Source: Gordionus sp. m RMFG-2023
Taxonomy: Eukaryota > Nematomorpha > Gordioida > Chordodea > Parachordodidae
Assembly: GCF_954871325.1 (NCBI RefSeq)
Contig: NC_088776.1
Span: 39,046,508-39,110,507, forward strand
Direction: 5' to 3'
DNA: 64,000 bases
The position numbers were made by a program, and so were the translations under genes. Shown piece by piece: positions 22,311-34,410 of the stretch; positions within the stretch are counted from its first letter, which is position 1; each line of letters opens with the position of its first letter. The notes beneath the pieces are model-generated. The model searched no databases. It was given only the letters and a program-made list of their open reading frames with translations, and had not been told where the DNA came from.

Positions 22311-24001
22311 ACTCAGTTATAATAAATAATAAGTGAAAATTATAGAGATCTTTCAAAATTCGATTATTATATCTTATTAACGGTACAATTGATTCGATAT
22401 GCACTATTTTTTCGTTGCCTTTTAAGAAATTAAACTAGATTACCTACCTTACTCATTAATATCCGAAAATAAGAAACGCGTTATTTTAAAATAATGATTT
22501 TCGTTAGCTTGAAAATAATTGCTATAGCAGATATTAATTAGCTTTTCCCAGATAGTTAAAAGAAGGATATAAAAATATAATATTATGATTGAAAAATATC
22601 GTTATAACAAAATGTATAAATATCTAAAATTTATAATTATTATATTACAGATACGATACATTTTCTACCTATTTTTTATTTATTTTTTTAAATATTTATT
22701 ATAATTTTGATCAAATAAATAGGAGAGTTTAGCATGTATATATACGTTACTTAAAAATGTATTTTATTTTATATATACACCTTACTTCAAATATAGTAAC
22801 AAATGACGTTATACCCGAAAAGTTATTCTGAATAAATGACTTTTGTTAATTTACAACACTTATTTAAACAATAAGTTAGGATATTGAAGGATCTTTCATA
22901 ATATTCAATAAGATAAATATAAGTGGTGAATGGCTGTGATAATTAAATATATACACTGTTATGTTAATCAGTAATAATTATTTGGGGTGCTACATCTTTC
23001 AGTGGAAGTGTGTAACTCAGTTAGGGCTAAAGTAATTTTTCTAGAAGGTCTAAAATTTTTTAGGGGGTGATGATCGTAAAATTAGTCATAAATCGGAATG
23101 GGATCATTGAGACATTTGTTGCAAAGAATGGTTGCACAGTACCCACATTGAAAATGCATATTTCCAATAATGATACATCGAAAATTTAATCCTTTGAAAT
23201 ATAATCACTTTACATATAGGAATAAAAATTTAATTTAAAAAAATATAAGTGTATCGCCGCTGATGGCACTATATTTAATACATAATTAAAACAGTTTTTA
23301 TATATTTTTTTCATTTCAATTAAGTAAATAAAACTAATATATTATTTTATAACAAATGAAAAGCATATAACTATTTTTTCTAAGACAAAATTAATAAAGG
23401 CGATAAGTATAAAATAATAATTAAAGGAAAAGAAAAGGTTAAAAAAATAGATATCTAAAAAAGAAACTAGGAAGGAGAAGTAAAGAAATATAAGGAGGCA
23501 TGGAAGATTATTCGATAGAAAAACCTTTTATTTCTTTTCAAATAGCCGCTGAAAAAAAGTAAAAGTTATGTTATAATTTAAAAAATTAAACATTTAAAAC
23601 AAAGGGATGAAAAGTTCAAGCTCTCGTCCACATAAATATAAGTAATTAAATGCAATAAAAACCCATTTCCATTTTAATATATTAAAGGAATTTCGCGTCG
23701 TTTCCGATATATATTGTATCCCTAAGCAAGTAACAACTTGGTTAACTTATGTAGAAAAAGACGCAACTTCCTAGATCTACAGATTAAGTAATATATGCAA
23801 CAGGGTTGGGCTAATTTTCAGAAAATTGTATTCGGATACAGATACTTTATAAAATTTTGTATTTAAGATACAAGATACTTTAGAAAAATTTCAATAAGAT
23901 ACAAGATACTTGTATTTTTTAAAAAAAAGTATCTAAGATGCAAGATACTTTTTTAAAAAACTTTTAATAGTCAAAATCAAAATGTATAAAGCTTTATTTT
24001 C

Positions 24002-25110
24002 TTATCTATAATATAAATTTATAAAAAAATATTTAAAATAAATTGTAGAAAATAACAAATTTATTATAAAAGATAATGCGATATTCCATTTAATAATTAT
24101 ATAATTAGTAAATAATAATAAATCAGCATTATTTTTTAATATTATTAATTTTTCGTTCACTCTTTGACGATTTGGTCTATTAACCATATTAGCAAAGCTT
24201 AATAATCTTTCAACGGGGGCTGAGGAGGGTAATATTGTGTTATATTTAATAAATATTTCTTTTATATATTTATAACTATTTAACATATTTATACTCCGCC
24301 TGTCATCTTTCATATAATTTAGGACCTCTATTTCAATTTCATTTATTGAATTATTAGAATTGGATGTGGTACTTTTAAGGCAAAAGTAATCATCATCTTC
24401 ATCAATTGAAGATTTTGTTGAAGTATTAATTTCAATATTATTTTTAAAAACAATCTTCATGTAATAACAAATCCTGAAGGTATTTTTTTCCCTTTTCACC
24501 ATCAATCCAACGATTTTTAAAACAGGGATGAGAAATAGTTGCCAAAAAGGTACTTTTAAAATTGTTATCAAAATCATATATATTTTTAAATCTTTTATTT
24601 AAATAATTTTCTATGGCAACAGCTAATGGTTTGCAAAATTGTAGATTGGTTTGAATTAAATTTGTAATTTTTTTTAACGACATTTAAAATTGGAGCTGAT
24701 TCTCCATAATAGCAGTTGGTTTCACTCTGTATTTTGTCAATCGCTATAGCCAATGGGGCCATTATATTGCAATATTCTTCTAAATATTGAATTTCAATAT
24801 CTCTTAATTTAGGAAATTCTAATTTTTGACATAATTTAGGAAGTTCGCCTTTAAATTTTAATAAACTATGAAGACTATCATACAAACTATTCCATCTAGT
24901 GCAGCAAGGTGTAACTAATTGTTTTCCTAAAACTGCTTTGATAAGTTCTGCAGTTTTAGGCTTATTATATGCATTCCATAGCTTAGTACATTTAGCTATT
25001 GCAGATGAATTTTAGAAATGTTAGGAGAATCCTTAATAGCTCTCTCGACATCTGTTGTGGCAATTAGACTTATCGTATGGCACAAACAACGAATGTGTTG
25101 AGGCAATGTT
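24002..25110 (-). pseudogene. hAT transposase, C-terminal part
   Basis: Overlapping minus-strand frames carry the hAT core. They contain MYDSLHSLLKFKGELPKLC, LEEYCNIMAPLAIAIDKIQS, TISHPCFKNRW, and finally IFIKYNTILPSSAPVERLLS with NRPNRQRVNEKLIILKNNAD, which is the hAT C-terminal dimerisation domain. At least two frameshifts separate the pieces. The N-terminal part lies beyond the LTR insertion at about 27400-27700. Confidence 0.8.
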
Positions 25111-25188
25111 ATTGAAGCTTCTTTAGACCCTTAAATAAACAAATAAATAATTTTATTTGAATAAAAAATTTTACTAAATTTACAATAT

Positions 25189-25534
25189 CTGTTATATTAT
25201 AGGAATTAATAAATTAAAATATTGGTTATTGAATATTTTAATTTTTATATTGCATACATTCATTATATTTTTATTTGGTTTAGGAATTCAAATTCAACTT
25301 GTATTACTTTTTATGAATTATAATTTATCTTTTCAATTCAACTTTTTATTTTTGTAATTCAACTTATATTACTTATTATTTTTCGTAACCTTACTTTTTG
25401 TTTTTATATATATTCTAATTTATATTTTAGAAAATGTATATATACCTTAAGAAAAGAAAAAGAAGTTAGTTAATAAAATATATTTTTACTGACTCGCACC
25501 TCGCGCCATATCGTTTGAATCCTTATTCTTTTCA
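25189..25534. repeat. Left LTR
   Basis: It starts tgttatattataggaatt and ends ccttattcttttca, and matches 27019-27366 with few differences. Confidence 0.85.
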
Positions 25535-25559
25535 TGGTGCCCTGGCTCTGGGTGGTGGA

Positions 25560-25915
25560 CTAGAAAAAGATGACTACCTAATCTACTGAGATGACTATCT
25601 AACCTATGGAGACTGCTTAACCTATGGAGATGACTATCTTATCTATTGTGACTGCCTAATCTACTGAGATGACTATCTAACCTATGGAGACTGCTTAACC
25701 TATGGAGATGACTACCTATTATGACTACCTTATCTATTGTGACTGCCTAATCTATTGATATGACCAATGCCAAATCTACTGAGATGACTATCTAACCTAT
25801 GGAGACTGCTTAACCTATGGAGATGACTACCTATTATGACTACCTTATCTATTGTGACTGCCTAATCTATTGATATGACCAATGCCTAATCTACTGAGAT
25901 GGCTATCTAATCTAT
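25560..25915. repeat. Minisatellite within the LTR element
   Basis: Phrases such as gatgactatctaacctatgg and ggagactgcttaacctatgg recur in an irregular higher-order tandem pattern. A second copy of the post-LTR segment (catggtgtcctggctctgg) appears at about 25976. Confidence 0.75.
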
Positions 25916-27018
25916 GGAGATGACCAAGAATCAAACCTTAGCACGTTCTTTCATGCAAAAAGCTTCTTTCTTCATGGTGTCCTGGCTCTGGATGTTGGAC
26001 TGGAATATGATAACCAGCACCTAACCTAATATGACAACCTAGAAAGAACTGATATGGAAGTTGAACGATAGGTTATGAATTCTATTTTGTGAGACCAATG
26101 ATGATTACTTATTATTCTAATCCACGTAAGAAGAAAAGTTATTAAAAATTAAGATTTTATGCCAGGATAAAGGCATGTTATAAATTTTTAAAATCACTAA
26201 AATATAAAATCATAATGGATATATATGAACACACAAAATCCCTTTAAAAAATTATTTATAATTTCTTAGTGAAATATTGATACTAAAATGTAAAATCATA
26301 ATGGATATAGACCACACAAAAAGCCTTTAAAAAATTATTTACTTAAATTCTTATTGATATTTTTTGATTTCTTGTATGATGACCAATTGTTGTAAACCTA
26401 AAGATGAATTCTTTGATATAAAACATATGTAAATAACTCTTATAAGTAATACTTAATATGATAAAAATGTTTTTGAAATAAAGCTTTTGAAGATAAGTGG
26501 TTATGTTACATCTTCATTTTAGATAAATATTTAAATGATGTAAATTTTTTATTTAAAGAGAGGGAAATGTGAATAATATTTTATTTGCATATTTTAACCT
26601 CGGAGATTGAATATAAATAAAAATAAATTAAATACTAAAACGCAAAAATTAATTAAACACTAAAACGCGAAAAAATAAAAGTCATTAAAACGCGAAAATT
26701 TAAAACGCTAAAAATATAACAATCTTATTGATTTATCATTCTTCACTTATTTTTATATTTTGATGAACTATTATTTCTTATTATTCGCAACTTACTGATG
26801 ATAATAATGATTTTGAAAAATGATAATAATATCAACGACACGATTTGTAAAACATTCGATATGGATATCAAGCTCACGATTTAAACAAAAACGAACAAAC
26901 AACGATTTGGACAAGCCAACGATTAGTGACTTATGCAACATTGACAACCAAAACGATAAACCACTTGAACAACAAACTCTTAGATGAAATTATGGGAAGG
27001 CTTGTAGAAGAGGGAGAA

Positions 27019-27366
27019 TGTTATATTATAGGAATTAATAAATTAAAATATTGGTTATTGAATAGTATTTTAATTTTTATATTGCATACATTCATTATAT
27101 TTTTATTTGGTTTAGGAATTCAAATTCAACTTGTATTACTTTTTATGAATTCAAATTTATTTTTTCAATTCAACTTTTTATTTTTGTAATTCAACTTTAA
27201 TTACTTATTATTTTTCGTGACCTTACTTTTTGTTTTTATATATATTCTAATTTATATTTTAGAAAATGTATATATACCTTAAGAAAAGAAAAAGAAGTTA
27301 GTTAATAAAATATATTTTTACTGACTCGCACCTCGCGCCATATCGTTAGTCTCCTTATTCTTTTCA
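27019..27366. repeat. Right LTR
   Basis: It is preceded by a purine tract and followed by the atatc duplication. It has the same ends as the left copy. Confidence 0.85.
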
Positions 27367-27989
27367 ATATCATAATAAATTTTAAAGATAAATTAAATAA
27401 TACTTTCAATGATTTCGAATTCTATACATTCATCATTATTGATGTCTAAGTCATTCTCTACAGCTTCCATAGAAATCCAAACTCCTTGAAAGCTTTCTTA
27501 AAGTTAGAGCCGTTATCTGTAACAGTTGCTATAACTTTTTCGTCAATACCAAAGTCACGATGAATTTCTTTATTATGATCATCTTGAAGTACTTCAAAAA
27601 ATTTGCCATTAAGTATGCTTAGTTTAAATTTATTGTTATAATTTTCGGTTGAAGAATCATCTGAAGACGAAGATAAACATATTATTCTATTTTCTTAAAT
27701 TTTGATTAAATTTTTCATTTAAATCTTAAAACAATATCATTTTAAATTTTAATACTATTTAAATTAACCAATATAAATTTTTTTAAAGTATCTGAATCTT
27801 TTTGAATACAAAGTTGGTTAAGATACAAATACTTTTAAATAATATGTATCTTAGATACTGGATACAAGATACTTTCCAAAATTTTAAAAAAGATACAAGA
27901 TACAAATATCCGCGATACTGCCCAACCCTGATGTGCAATCACTTAATAGGACATAGACGCTACTCGAAAATAATTTTTTTTTTGTAATA

Positions 27990-28484
27990 TATGGATAAAT
28001 TACCACTACATCTAATATTTTATTAAAAACATATATAAATCGATAACGTTTAGCCCAATATACATCATTACCCTGTTTAGTGATTTTCAAAATGAATTTT
28101 TTATTCCTCATACATTTTGTCCAATAATATGGAATATCCATAGACTTCTTGTTAATTTTTCTAGTAATTATAGATAGGGGTAAAATTCTAATAACTCTAT
28201 TAATATTGTATAGAACGATATGCCTAACATCTTAAATTTATTATTTAATATTAATTAGATATATTGCAAATTATTCTACCTTTTTATTCTATCAAACGAA
28301 CTGAACCATCAGGTCGACTTAATGTACAAATTGGGTAATAATCAATTTTTAGCACACTCTTAGGACGGGGCGAATTTATAAAACTCTGACTCGCTTTCGG
28401 AGTTGAAGAAAATTGCTCATTTAGCAATATTCGGTTCAATACATTGAGTTGTTGAACATTTTTTAAACATTTAATCAAAATTTT
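27990..28484 (-). CDS. Unrecognised minus-strand open frames, possible host exons
   Basis: Two minus-strand open blocks are unlike the transposons around them. The upper block (28484 down to about 28307) follows a tttttttag acceptor and reads FSSTPKASQSFINSPRPKSV then YYPICTLSRPD. The lower block (28230 down to about 28000) reads NRVIRILPLSIITRKINKKS and DIPYYWTKCMRNKKFILKIT. A gt...ag interval of 76 nt (28231-28306) would join them in frame, although the donor gttcag is weak. No ATG opens the upper block, so an earlier exon would be needed. No family recognised. Confidence 0.3.
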
Positions 28485-28959
28485 CTAAAAAATATATGAC
28501 AATTTAAATGAAACTTATTCTCAATTTTTCGACTTAAACAAGATGGAAATTGAATTAAAGATAATTCGGGACGATGAATATAGAAGGAAAAAAATGTCAA
28601 TGAAATACTTATTTAATATATATGCCGATTCGATGAGAAACATTTTTTAAATATTATGCAGATTTATCCTATGGTTACAAAAGCAAATGAGTACGGGGAT
28701 CTTATCAAAATTATTGTAGAAATAGATGGAATCAAAATCGATTATCTTATCAATCATTGATTTCAATTTAAAAATATTTAAAATCTAGCAATAACTTTTA
28801 TAATTTATTACCTGATCCTTTTACTCAAAAACAAAGACGAATTCCAATTTTTTTAAATTTTGTATGGTTTGATTAATAAAAATAAAAAATATTTAACTGT
28901 TTCCTTTGTAGTAAAAACTATAACACAACTGTAATAATATTTTAGGAATACTGGTAATT

Positions 28960-29300
28960 TAGTAACAAGCACTTACTGTATCTCAATCATAGTTAGTGCA
29001 TATTCCCTTCGAACTTTACAAAACGCGTTGTATTTTTGTATTTCCCGCCATGAATTTGCGCTAACTGTAAATGAATAACTGTAAATGAAGTTTTACTCAC
29101 ATTCAGTTAGCACGTTTTCGCGGCGAAAAATATACTATATTTTTGTATATTTCTATATACCTCGCTGCGAATTTGCGCTAACTGTGAATGCATGTTGACC
29201 CAGTATTCACAGTTAAAGCGAATTACTACTTGATCGCTCGCAAGTAATAGTATTTACAGTTATCGCAAATTAATATCACAATTTTGCGATGAACTAACAG
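28960..29300. repeat. GC-richer repeat with inverted gcgctaactgtaaatg motifs
   Basis: The motif gcgctaactgtgaatg and its inverse (cattcagttagc, attcacagttaaagcg) recur on both arms around a gtatttttgtat core, which suggests a decayed fold-back or MITE. No terminal duplication found. Confidence 0.4.
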
Positions 29301-30366
29301 CCGATTGATTTGCAATGAATTTCATTGAAATTATAAATTTGTCGTTAGCCCAAATTCATTTTTTCCATCTGGCAACTTATTCTATAACTACAAGCATTAT
29401 GTCTCTATAGTATTACAAGGTTTTTAAAATTTTATATTTTAATATGTACCAATTTAATATTGTATGATGAATTTCAATTTGAAATCAGTTTTTTTCTGCA
29501 TTTAAAATATATGAAGTACAATTTTAAAAATAAAATGATTTATTCAATTTTTTATAACTTCCTACATTTCAACTTTTGCAATAGATCCTGTGTAACAATT
29601 TTGGAACACTCACTCAACAACAGAGTTGGGCAGTACCGCGAATACTTGTATCTAAGATACAAGATCCTTTTGTATCTTGTACTCAGTATCTTATTGACAT
29701 TTTTAATAAGATATGTATCTGTATCTAAGATCCTTTATTTTGAAAAAAATCTTTTATCTTTTTCATTTTCTTTAAAAAGATACATATACAGATTCTTTTT
29801 AATATTCATGTTTAAAACATTTACATATCACATAATGTAACTTTATTTTCTTCGTAAAATCTTGTATTATTTTCTTTATTTTTTCCTGCTATATTTTAAA
29901 TATTACGATAACCAAAATTAGTTGGAAATTTTACAGATCCCAAAGATAGATATAAAAAATAGCAGCACCAAAACTAATAAGTAAAGGTTATATTTTATAT
30001 GTAATATTTTTTAATTTGTAGAATGTTTAACATTATAGTAGTGACAATTAAATTATGGAGATAAGTTCTCCTGAGTCAAATCTGAATTTTGAAATTCTAG
30101 ATGGAAAATTTTATAAAAGGAAAGGGTGCAAGCCGAATGTCAAAATTACACAAGTAAAAAGTTATTAAAGATTGAACATACTCCTCACAAGCTTTGTTAA
30201 ACATATTAAAGTATAATATACATTTTTATTGTATAATTATTAACATAATATTACCTATAATACTTAAGTCCTTCTTAGATAATTGTTATTAAAATTTTTT
30301 ATAGAAGATAGTTGATTATCAAATTAAAATCATTTTGGATATATATTTTTTTAGGGGTGTACCGAT

Positions 30367-30942
30367 CAGCGTCTACATGAGCGGGAGGGGTAAAAACAGT
30401 TTGCATCCTATTTTTTTGAGAGGGTTAAGCTGCTTTAATGGGGGTAGGATAAATTTTTTGGCGGGATATCTATTAAATTTTCAGATGAAATAGGACAAAA
30501 TTTAATGCTGTAAAAATTAATACTATTATTATAGTATTATTATAATACAATTCATCGACCAAATCTATATATTGCAAACAATCATACACATTGTTTTCTA
30601 AATAAACTATCCTTTTAAATGTAATTTAAAAGGTTTAGATATTTCAGCAATTATAATGCAATAATAATTTATTCATTGTAAATAATGGAGGTTTTAATTG
30701 AATTTATTATCTAAAAAAAAATTCTTTATTATCTAAAAAAGAAATTTTTATTATCTAAAAAATAATATCTTTATATTCACAAAATATCGATAGTTGGTAA
30801 AGATAGATTAATTTAAGTTATCCTTTATAAATTCTTTGAAAAGAGTATCAATAAATAAATAGGTGAAAATAATATAGGGGGGGTCGGCAAAGGTTTTTAA
30901 AGGGGTTTTGCATCCAGTGAAAATCCTGTCATGTAGACGCTG
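30367..30942. mobile_element. MITE with cagcgtctacatga ends
   Basis: Perfect 14-bp inverted ends (cagcgtctacatga and tcatgtagacgctg) lie between gtaccgat (30359-30366) and gtacctag (30943-30950), a 6-of-8 duplication. The 576-bp interior has no coding. Confidence 0.75.
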
Positions 30943-31404
30943 GTACCTAGACTACTTTTTAGAGGTCGATCTGATCCGATATTCCCGATATTAAATTGAT
31001 ATCGGCCGATTACCGATCCGATATCATATCTAATTTTGTATTCTGTAAAGATAACAATGGTTTTAATTTTTAATATATTTTTATTAGTATACATCTATAA
31101 TTTAACTGTACCATAACTTATGTCATATAAATATATTTATAATGATCAGTTATAGTTTATATTCAATTCAATTACAATTCTAAAAGTATATAAAATATTT
31201 TTATTGTTAAATCACTTTTATATAATAAGTAATAACATTAATCTATATACATATTAAGTAATAAACAATTATATTATGAAATTTGAAATAAATATTTAAA
31301 ATAATATTTCTTTAAATTAATTCAATTAAAAATATTTTCCATTTTTATAAATTATTTTGATATATTATTATTTAATATAATAACAAAAGTATAAAAATTA
31401 AATG

Positions 31405-34400
31405 GAAACAAAAATGAAAAAGGGACGTAAGCGTTGTCTATGATAGCTCTTTGGCTAGAAGGCTACCATAGAAACTGATATAATTTGCTTTGTGAATCGC
31501 TATGGATAATCGTTGACGAAGAAAAAAACCCTCTCGGGGTTCTTCTGAGAGTTTGCTGATTTGTGATCCTAATTTTTTGAAAAATGCTAAGGCGAGTTTG
31601 CCGAAGGTGCCAAGAGTGGTTGATATGATTGGGATGAAGCAATGATCGTTTATTATTTCTGTGTATTTAGAAATTTTAAGTTGTTCCTTCTGGTCAAGGA
31701 TGTTGATGGCGTGGTTGGATGGGGCCAAGGGGTCAATACAGGAATAGTCCCATACCAAAAGTTGGCCTCTCCTAAATGGGATTTGGGAGATCCCATCAGG
31801 ACGTTTACCGTCAGATCTAAAAAGACCCTGTGGTTCTAACGTGGAAGGAATTTGGGCGGATTTCAGAGCATGTTGGATGATTGTATTACATTGCTTGTGT
31901 CTGATGAATTGACCATTGCAGGAGCGACAATGTAAACTATGTCTACCCTTCGAGTCAACTGGCGAGTTGCACCCTGAGCAGATGTGGGAGTGAGTGATGG
32001 AACAATTTAGACGAATGCCGATGGCATGGGTAAATTCATTGTTGGATAGTTGAAGCTGAAGATTGGTAGATGGGATGGCCTCAAGAAACTCATGTCCCGT
32101 ACCATTGAGCAAGGAAGAGAATAGGGTGCGGTCGGTAGATTGCATGCTAGATAAGAGAGTTTCAACGCAGCGAGCAACCACTGGTGCATCCCAGTCTTTC
32201 TGTTTATGGGTTGTGGGGGGATGAGAATCAGCATTGATCCTTGTTTTCCAAATATCCATAGCAACGATTAAGGAAAGGTCTTCTTTAGAATTATGGGCGG
32301 TGGTTATTGGCTTTGTCAAGAGACTACTCGATAAGTAGTTGTTGCTAAGTCAAGTGGAGATCTGATGCCGAGACCACCAAATTTGGTTGGAAGAGTTGCT
32401 TGGGCCCAAGCAGTTTCGTTGAATCTGATATTTACTATTTTTTCGGTTAAGTCCTTTATTCCTTTTTCGTAAGTTTGGAGAGGAATAGGATATTTAAAAA
32501 TTGGAGTTGACCGAAGTGCGTAAAGAATCCTTGGTATAAAAAAGAAATTTTTTAGCAAAAAAAGGACTTGTGTGATGGAAGAAGTGTAAAGATGTCCTCC
32601 AGTTTAAGGAGTATGTCAAGTGAGGAATGAAGAAAGGTGCTTATTGCCTCGTGTCCTCCAACAGGCGATCCTAGATGTGTTAATTCAACGCTTGATGTGA
32701 ATTTGAAATCGTGAGTGTTGGGAGCATTAGAATTTAAAAGTGAGAATTCAGATTTGCTCTGGTTAAGCGAAAGTCCAATGGCTGTGCCCATTTCTTTAAT
32801 TATGGTGACTGCTTTGGCAATTTCACTACTGGGACCACTCAAGATTCCATCATCAATATACCAAGCGTGGAGCGATAGAGTACATGAAGAGTTTATTGAT
32901 TTTATCATGTCATTGATTCCAAGACTAAAGAGAAGGGATCCGAGAGGGTCACCTTGTTGGATACCCTCAACAGAAAGTATCTTTTCTTTGTTGAATTGTA
33001 AGATTGTTGGTGATTGGTAGCAAGAGAAAAGAAATTTGGTATAAGCTGGGAAATGGAAGCAAGTTGAATGTAGGAACGTGTTGCGCGAAAGAGTGTTGTA
33101 GGCGTTAGAGAAGTCAATTTTTACTAGGGATTCGTTTTTTGGGTTATTTTCAAGGTGAATTCTTGTTAAGTGCACAGCAGCTTCACACCCACCAGGTATC
33201 CCTACACCAAGTTGATAGGGGCTTAGAATGTGTGCGGCATCGTGTTTGATTCTAGATGCGATTAATTTAGCGACCAATCTACGGTAAGTTGAACCAATGG
33301 CGATGGGCCGAATGTCCTTGTTTGGTTTTTGGAGTGCGATGAGTCTGGCACCGAATAGTAAGGGGGTAATAAAGCTGGGTACGTCTCCATTTAGGATTTT
33401 GTTGACTAAGTTTGTGATTTTAGTGAGAATTGAAACCTGTGTACAGATCACAGGAGAGGTAATGTCCTGTAAAAAAATTGGTCTAATCCCATCTAGACCA
33501 TGAGCCGAATCCCGATGAAAAGATAGGATTGCTTTCCTTACTTCTTCCTGTGTGAAATCTGCTGCACAATGGGAGAAGGGTTGGGGCAATATTGGCATAA
33601 ATGTTGTTGTGGGATGCTTTGATCGAAGCTTAATTAAGGTTTCTAAATTGGATTCCGCCAGAGTGTCATTGGTTGAAATGAGTTTGAGGGCCCCATTGAT
33701 ATTAAGACTGTCAATTTTCTTCGAAATCAATGAGGCTTTTTGTTGAAGTGGGGTTATTTTTTTTTTGTTTATGGGATGTCTGAAGATTTGGGACTCATGA
33801 AGATGAGTGTTGATGTTTAAACAGGCATCTTTTATTTGTTGAGTTAATGATTTTTGGAGTGATATGTTAGGTATTTTGAAAGTATTGTACCCAAAGTTTA
33901 AAAATTTTAACCATTCTTCTTCTTTGTTAAAATTTTGCAAAAGAGAAGATATGCAGTTGCTGAGAGATTTAGCTACTTGTATTCTCGCTCCTTTGGGTAT
34001 TCTCGTTATGATACTTGGTTTTGTGGAGTTAAGAAAATTATCTGAGAATGAGGCACCAATTACTTGGTTTAAGGGAGAATCTATGAGAGGGGGGGGAAGC
34101 GAGTAAGTGATCTGAGAAAGAGGCGTGTGTTTTGAATGCGGACACCTGTTAGAGATTGGTCCATGAACAAAAAATTCTCCATCATTTGTTAGATGTATTG
34201 GTTTCATGCAGGATGGGCAGATTCTGCGTTCGTGGGGAATGGCCATAGGTATAAAAAATAAAAAAAAATGCTGCCAATAATAAAGCAAAAGCACCTGTGA
34301 GAGGTCTGTTGATTGATGTGCAAAAATAGCAAAGGAATGATGAATGTGTATGTCAGAAAAATCGAGCAACGAGCGAGAAAGATGCTCAATATGAGAGGTT

Positions 34401-34410
34401 TCAAATAAAA
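31405..34410 (-). mobile_element. Non-LTR retrotransposon with C-terminal nuclease-like domain
   Basis: A single-ORF LINE lies on the minus strand. Its 3' end is marked by the shared tail cttacgtccctttttcattt, seen again at both LINE-derived ends of the palindrome near 60250 and 60960. It has no long poly(A). The body sits inside the hAT-like element 30352-34817. The 5' boundary near 34410 is approximate. Confidence 0.8.
31438..34369 (-). pseudogene. LINE polyprotein: zinc finger, reverse transcriptase, C-terminal zinc knuckle and nuclease-like domain
   Basis: The main frame (34369 to 32552, 605 codons) starts with a zinc-finger-like RICPSCMKP...HGPISNRC. It then holds the polymerase: HGLDGIRP, FGARLIALQKPN, LSPYQLGVGIPGGCEAAVHL, KIDFSNAYNTLSR, GIQQGDPLGS and the catalytic AWYIDDGIL. 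A thumb segment (RILYALRSTP) follows in a second frame (32558-32316). The third frame (32319-31438) has CSGCNSPVDSKGRHSLHC and KRPDGISQ...QLLVWDYSCID, reminiscent of the restriction-like endonucleases of R2/HERO/CRE-type elements. Single-base shifts in a T-run near 32550 and near 32318 separate the frames; otherwise the coding is strikingly well kept. Clade placement is inference. Confidence 0.8.

Larger units (their letters stand above)
20257..23800. other. Intergenic AT-rich DNA downstream of SLC12
   Basis: No gene is supported. The first part holds the SLC12 3' UTR and polyadenylation signals that I cannot place exactly. It also contains the two repeats listed at 21475-21672 and 22165-22310, and G-runs at 21150. 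Confidence 0.5.
25189..27366. mobile_element. Small non-autonomous LTR retroelement (TRIM-like), fossil
   Basis: Two direct repeats of about 347 bp (25189-25534 and 27019-27366), each beginning TG and ending CA, flank a 1.5-kb interior. A 5-bp duplication atatc borders the element (25184-25188 and 27367-27371). A tRNA-primer-like tggtgccctggctctg follows the left repeat, and a purine-rich tract (agaagagggagaa) precedes the right one. The interior has no open reading frame and includes a minisatellite. The repeats differ at few positions, so the insertion is comparatively young. It lies within the hAT element 23801-27930. Confidence 0.85.
23801..27930 (-). mobile_element. hAT transposon (cagggttgggc family) interrupted by an LTR element
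   Basis: Inverted ends cagggttgggc and gcccaaccctg are flanked by atatgcaa (23793-23800) and atgtgcaa (27931-27938), a 7-of-8 duplication. Transposase remnants run on the minus strand: DEKVIATVTDNGSNFKKAF near 27480-27560 upstream, then 24595-24885, 24444-24683 and 24002-24577 downstream. The last includes the hAT dimerisation motif IKYNTILPSSAPVERLLSFA. The reading frame is broken several times and is split by the 2.2-kb insertion at 25189-27366. Confidence 0.88.

Noticed and set aside
25560-25915. CRISPR-like array
   Set aside because: The repeats are irregular, without unique spacers, and lie inside an LTR element of an animal genome.
28543-28760. Two small + strand open frames (36 and 32 codons) that look like parts of one protein
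   Set aside because: No GT donor joins them and they are in different frames; too little to support a gene.
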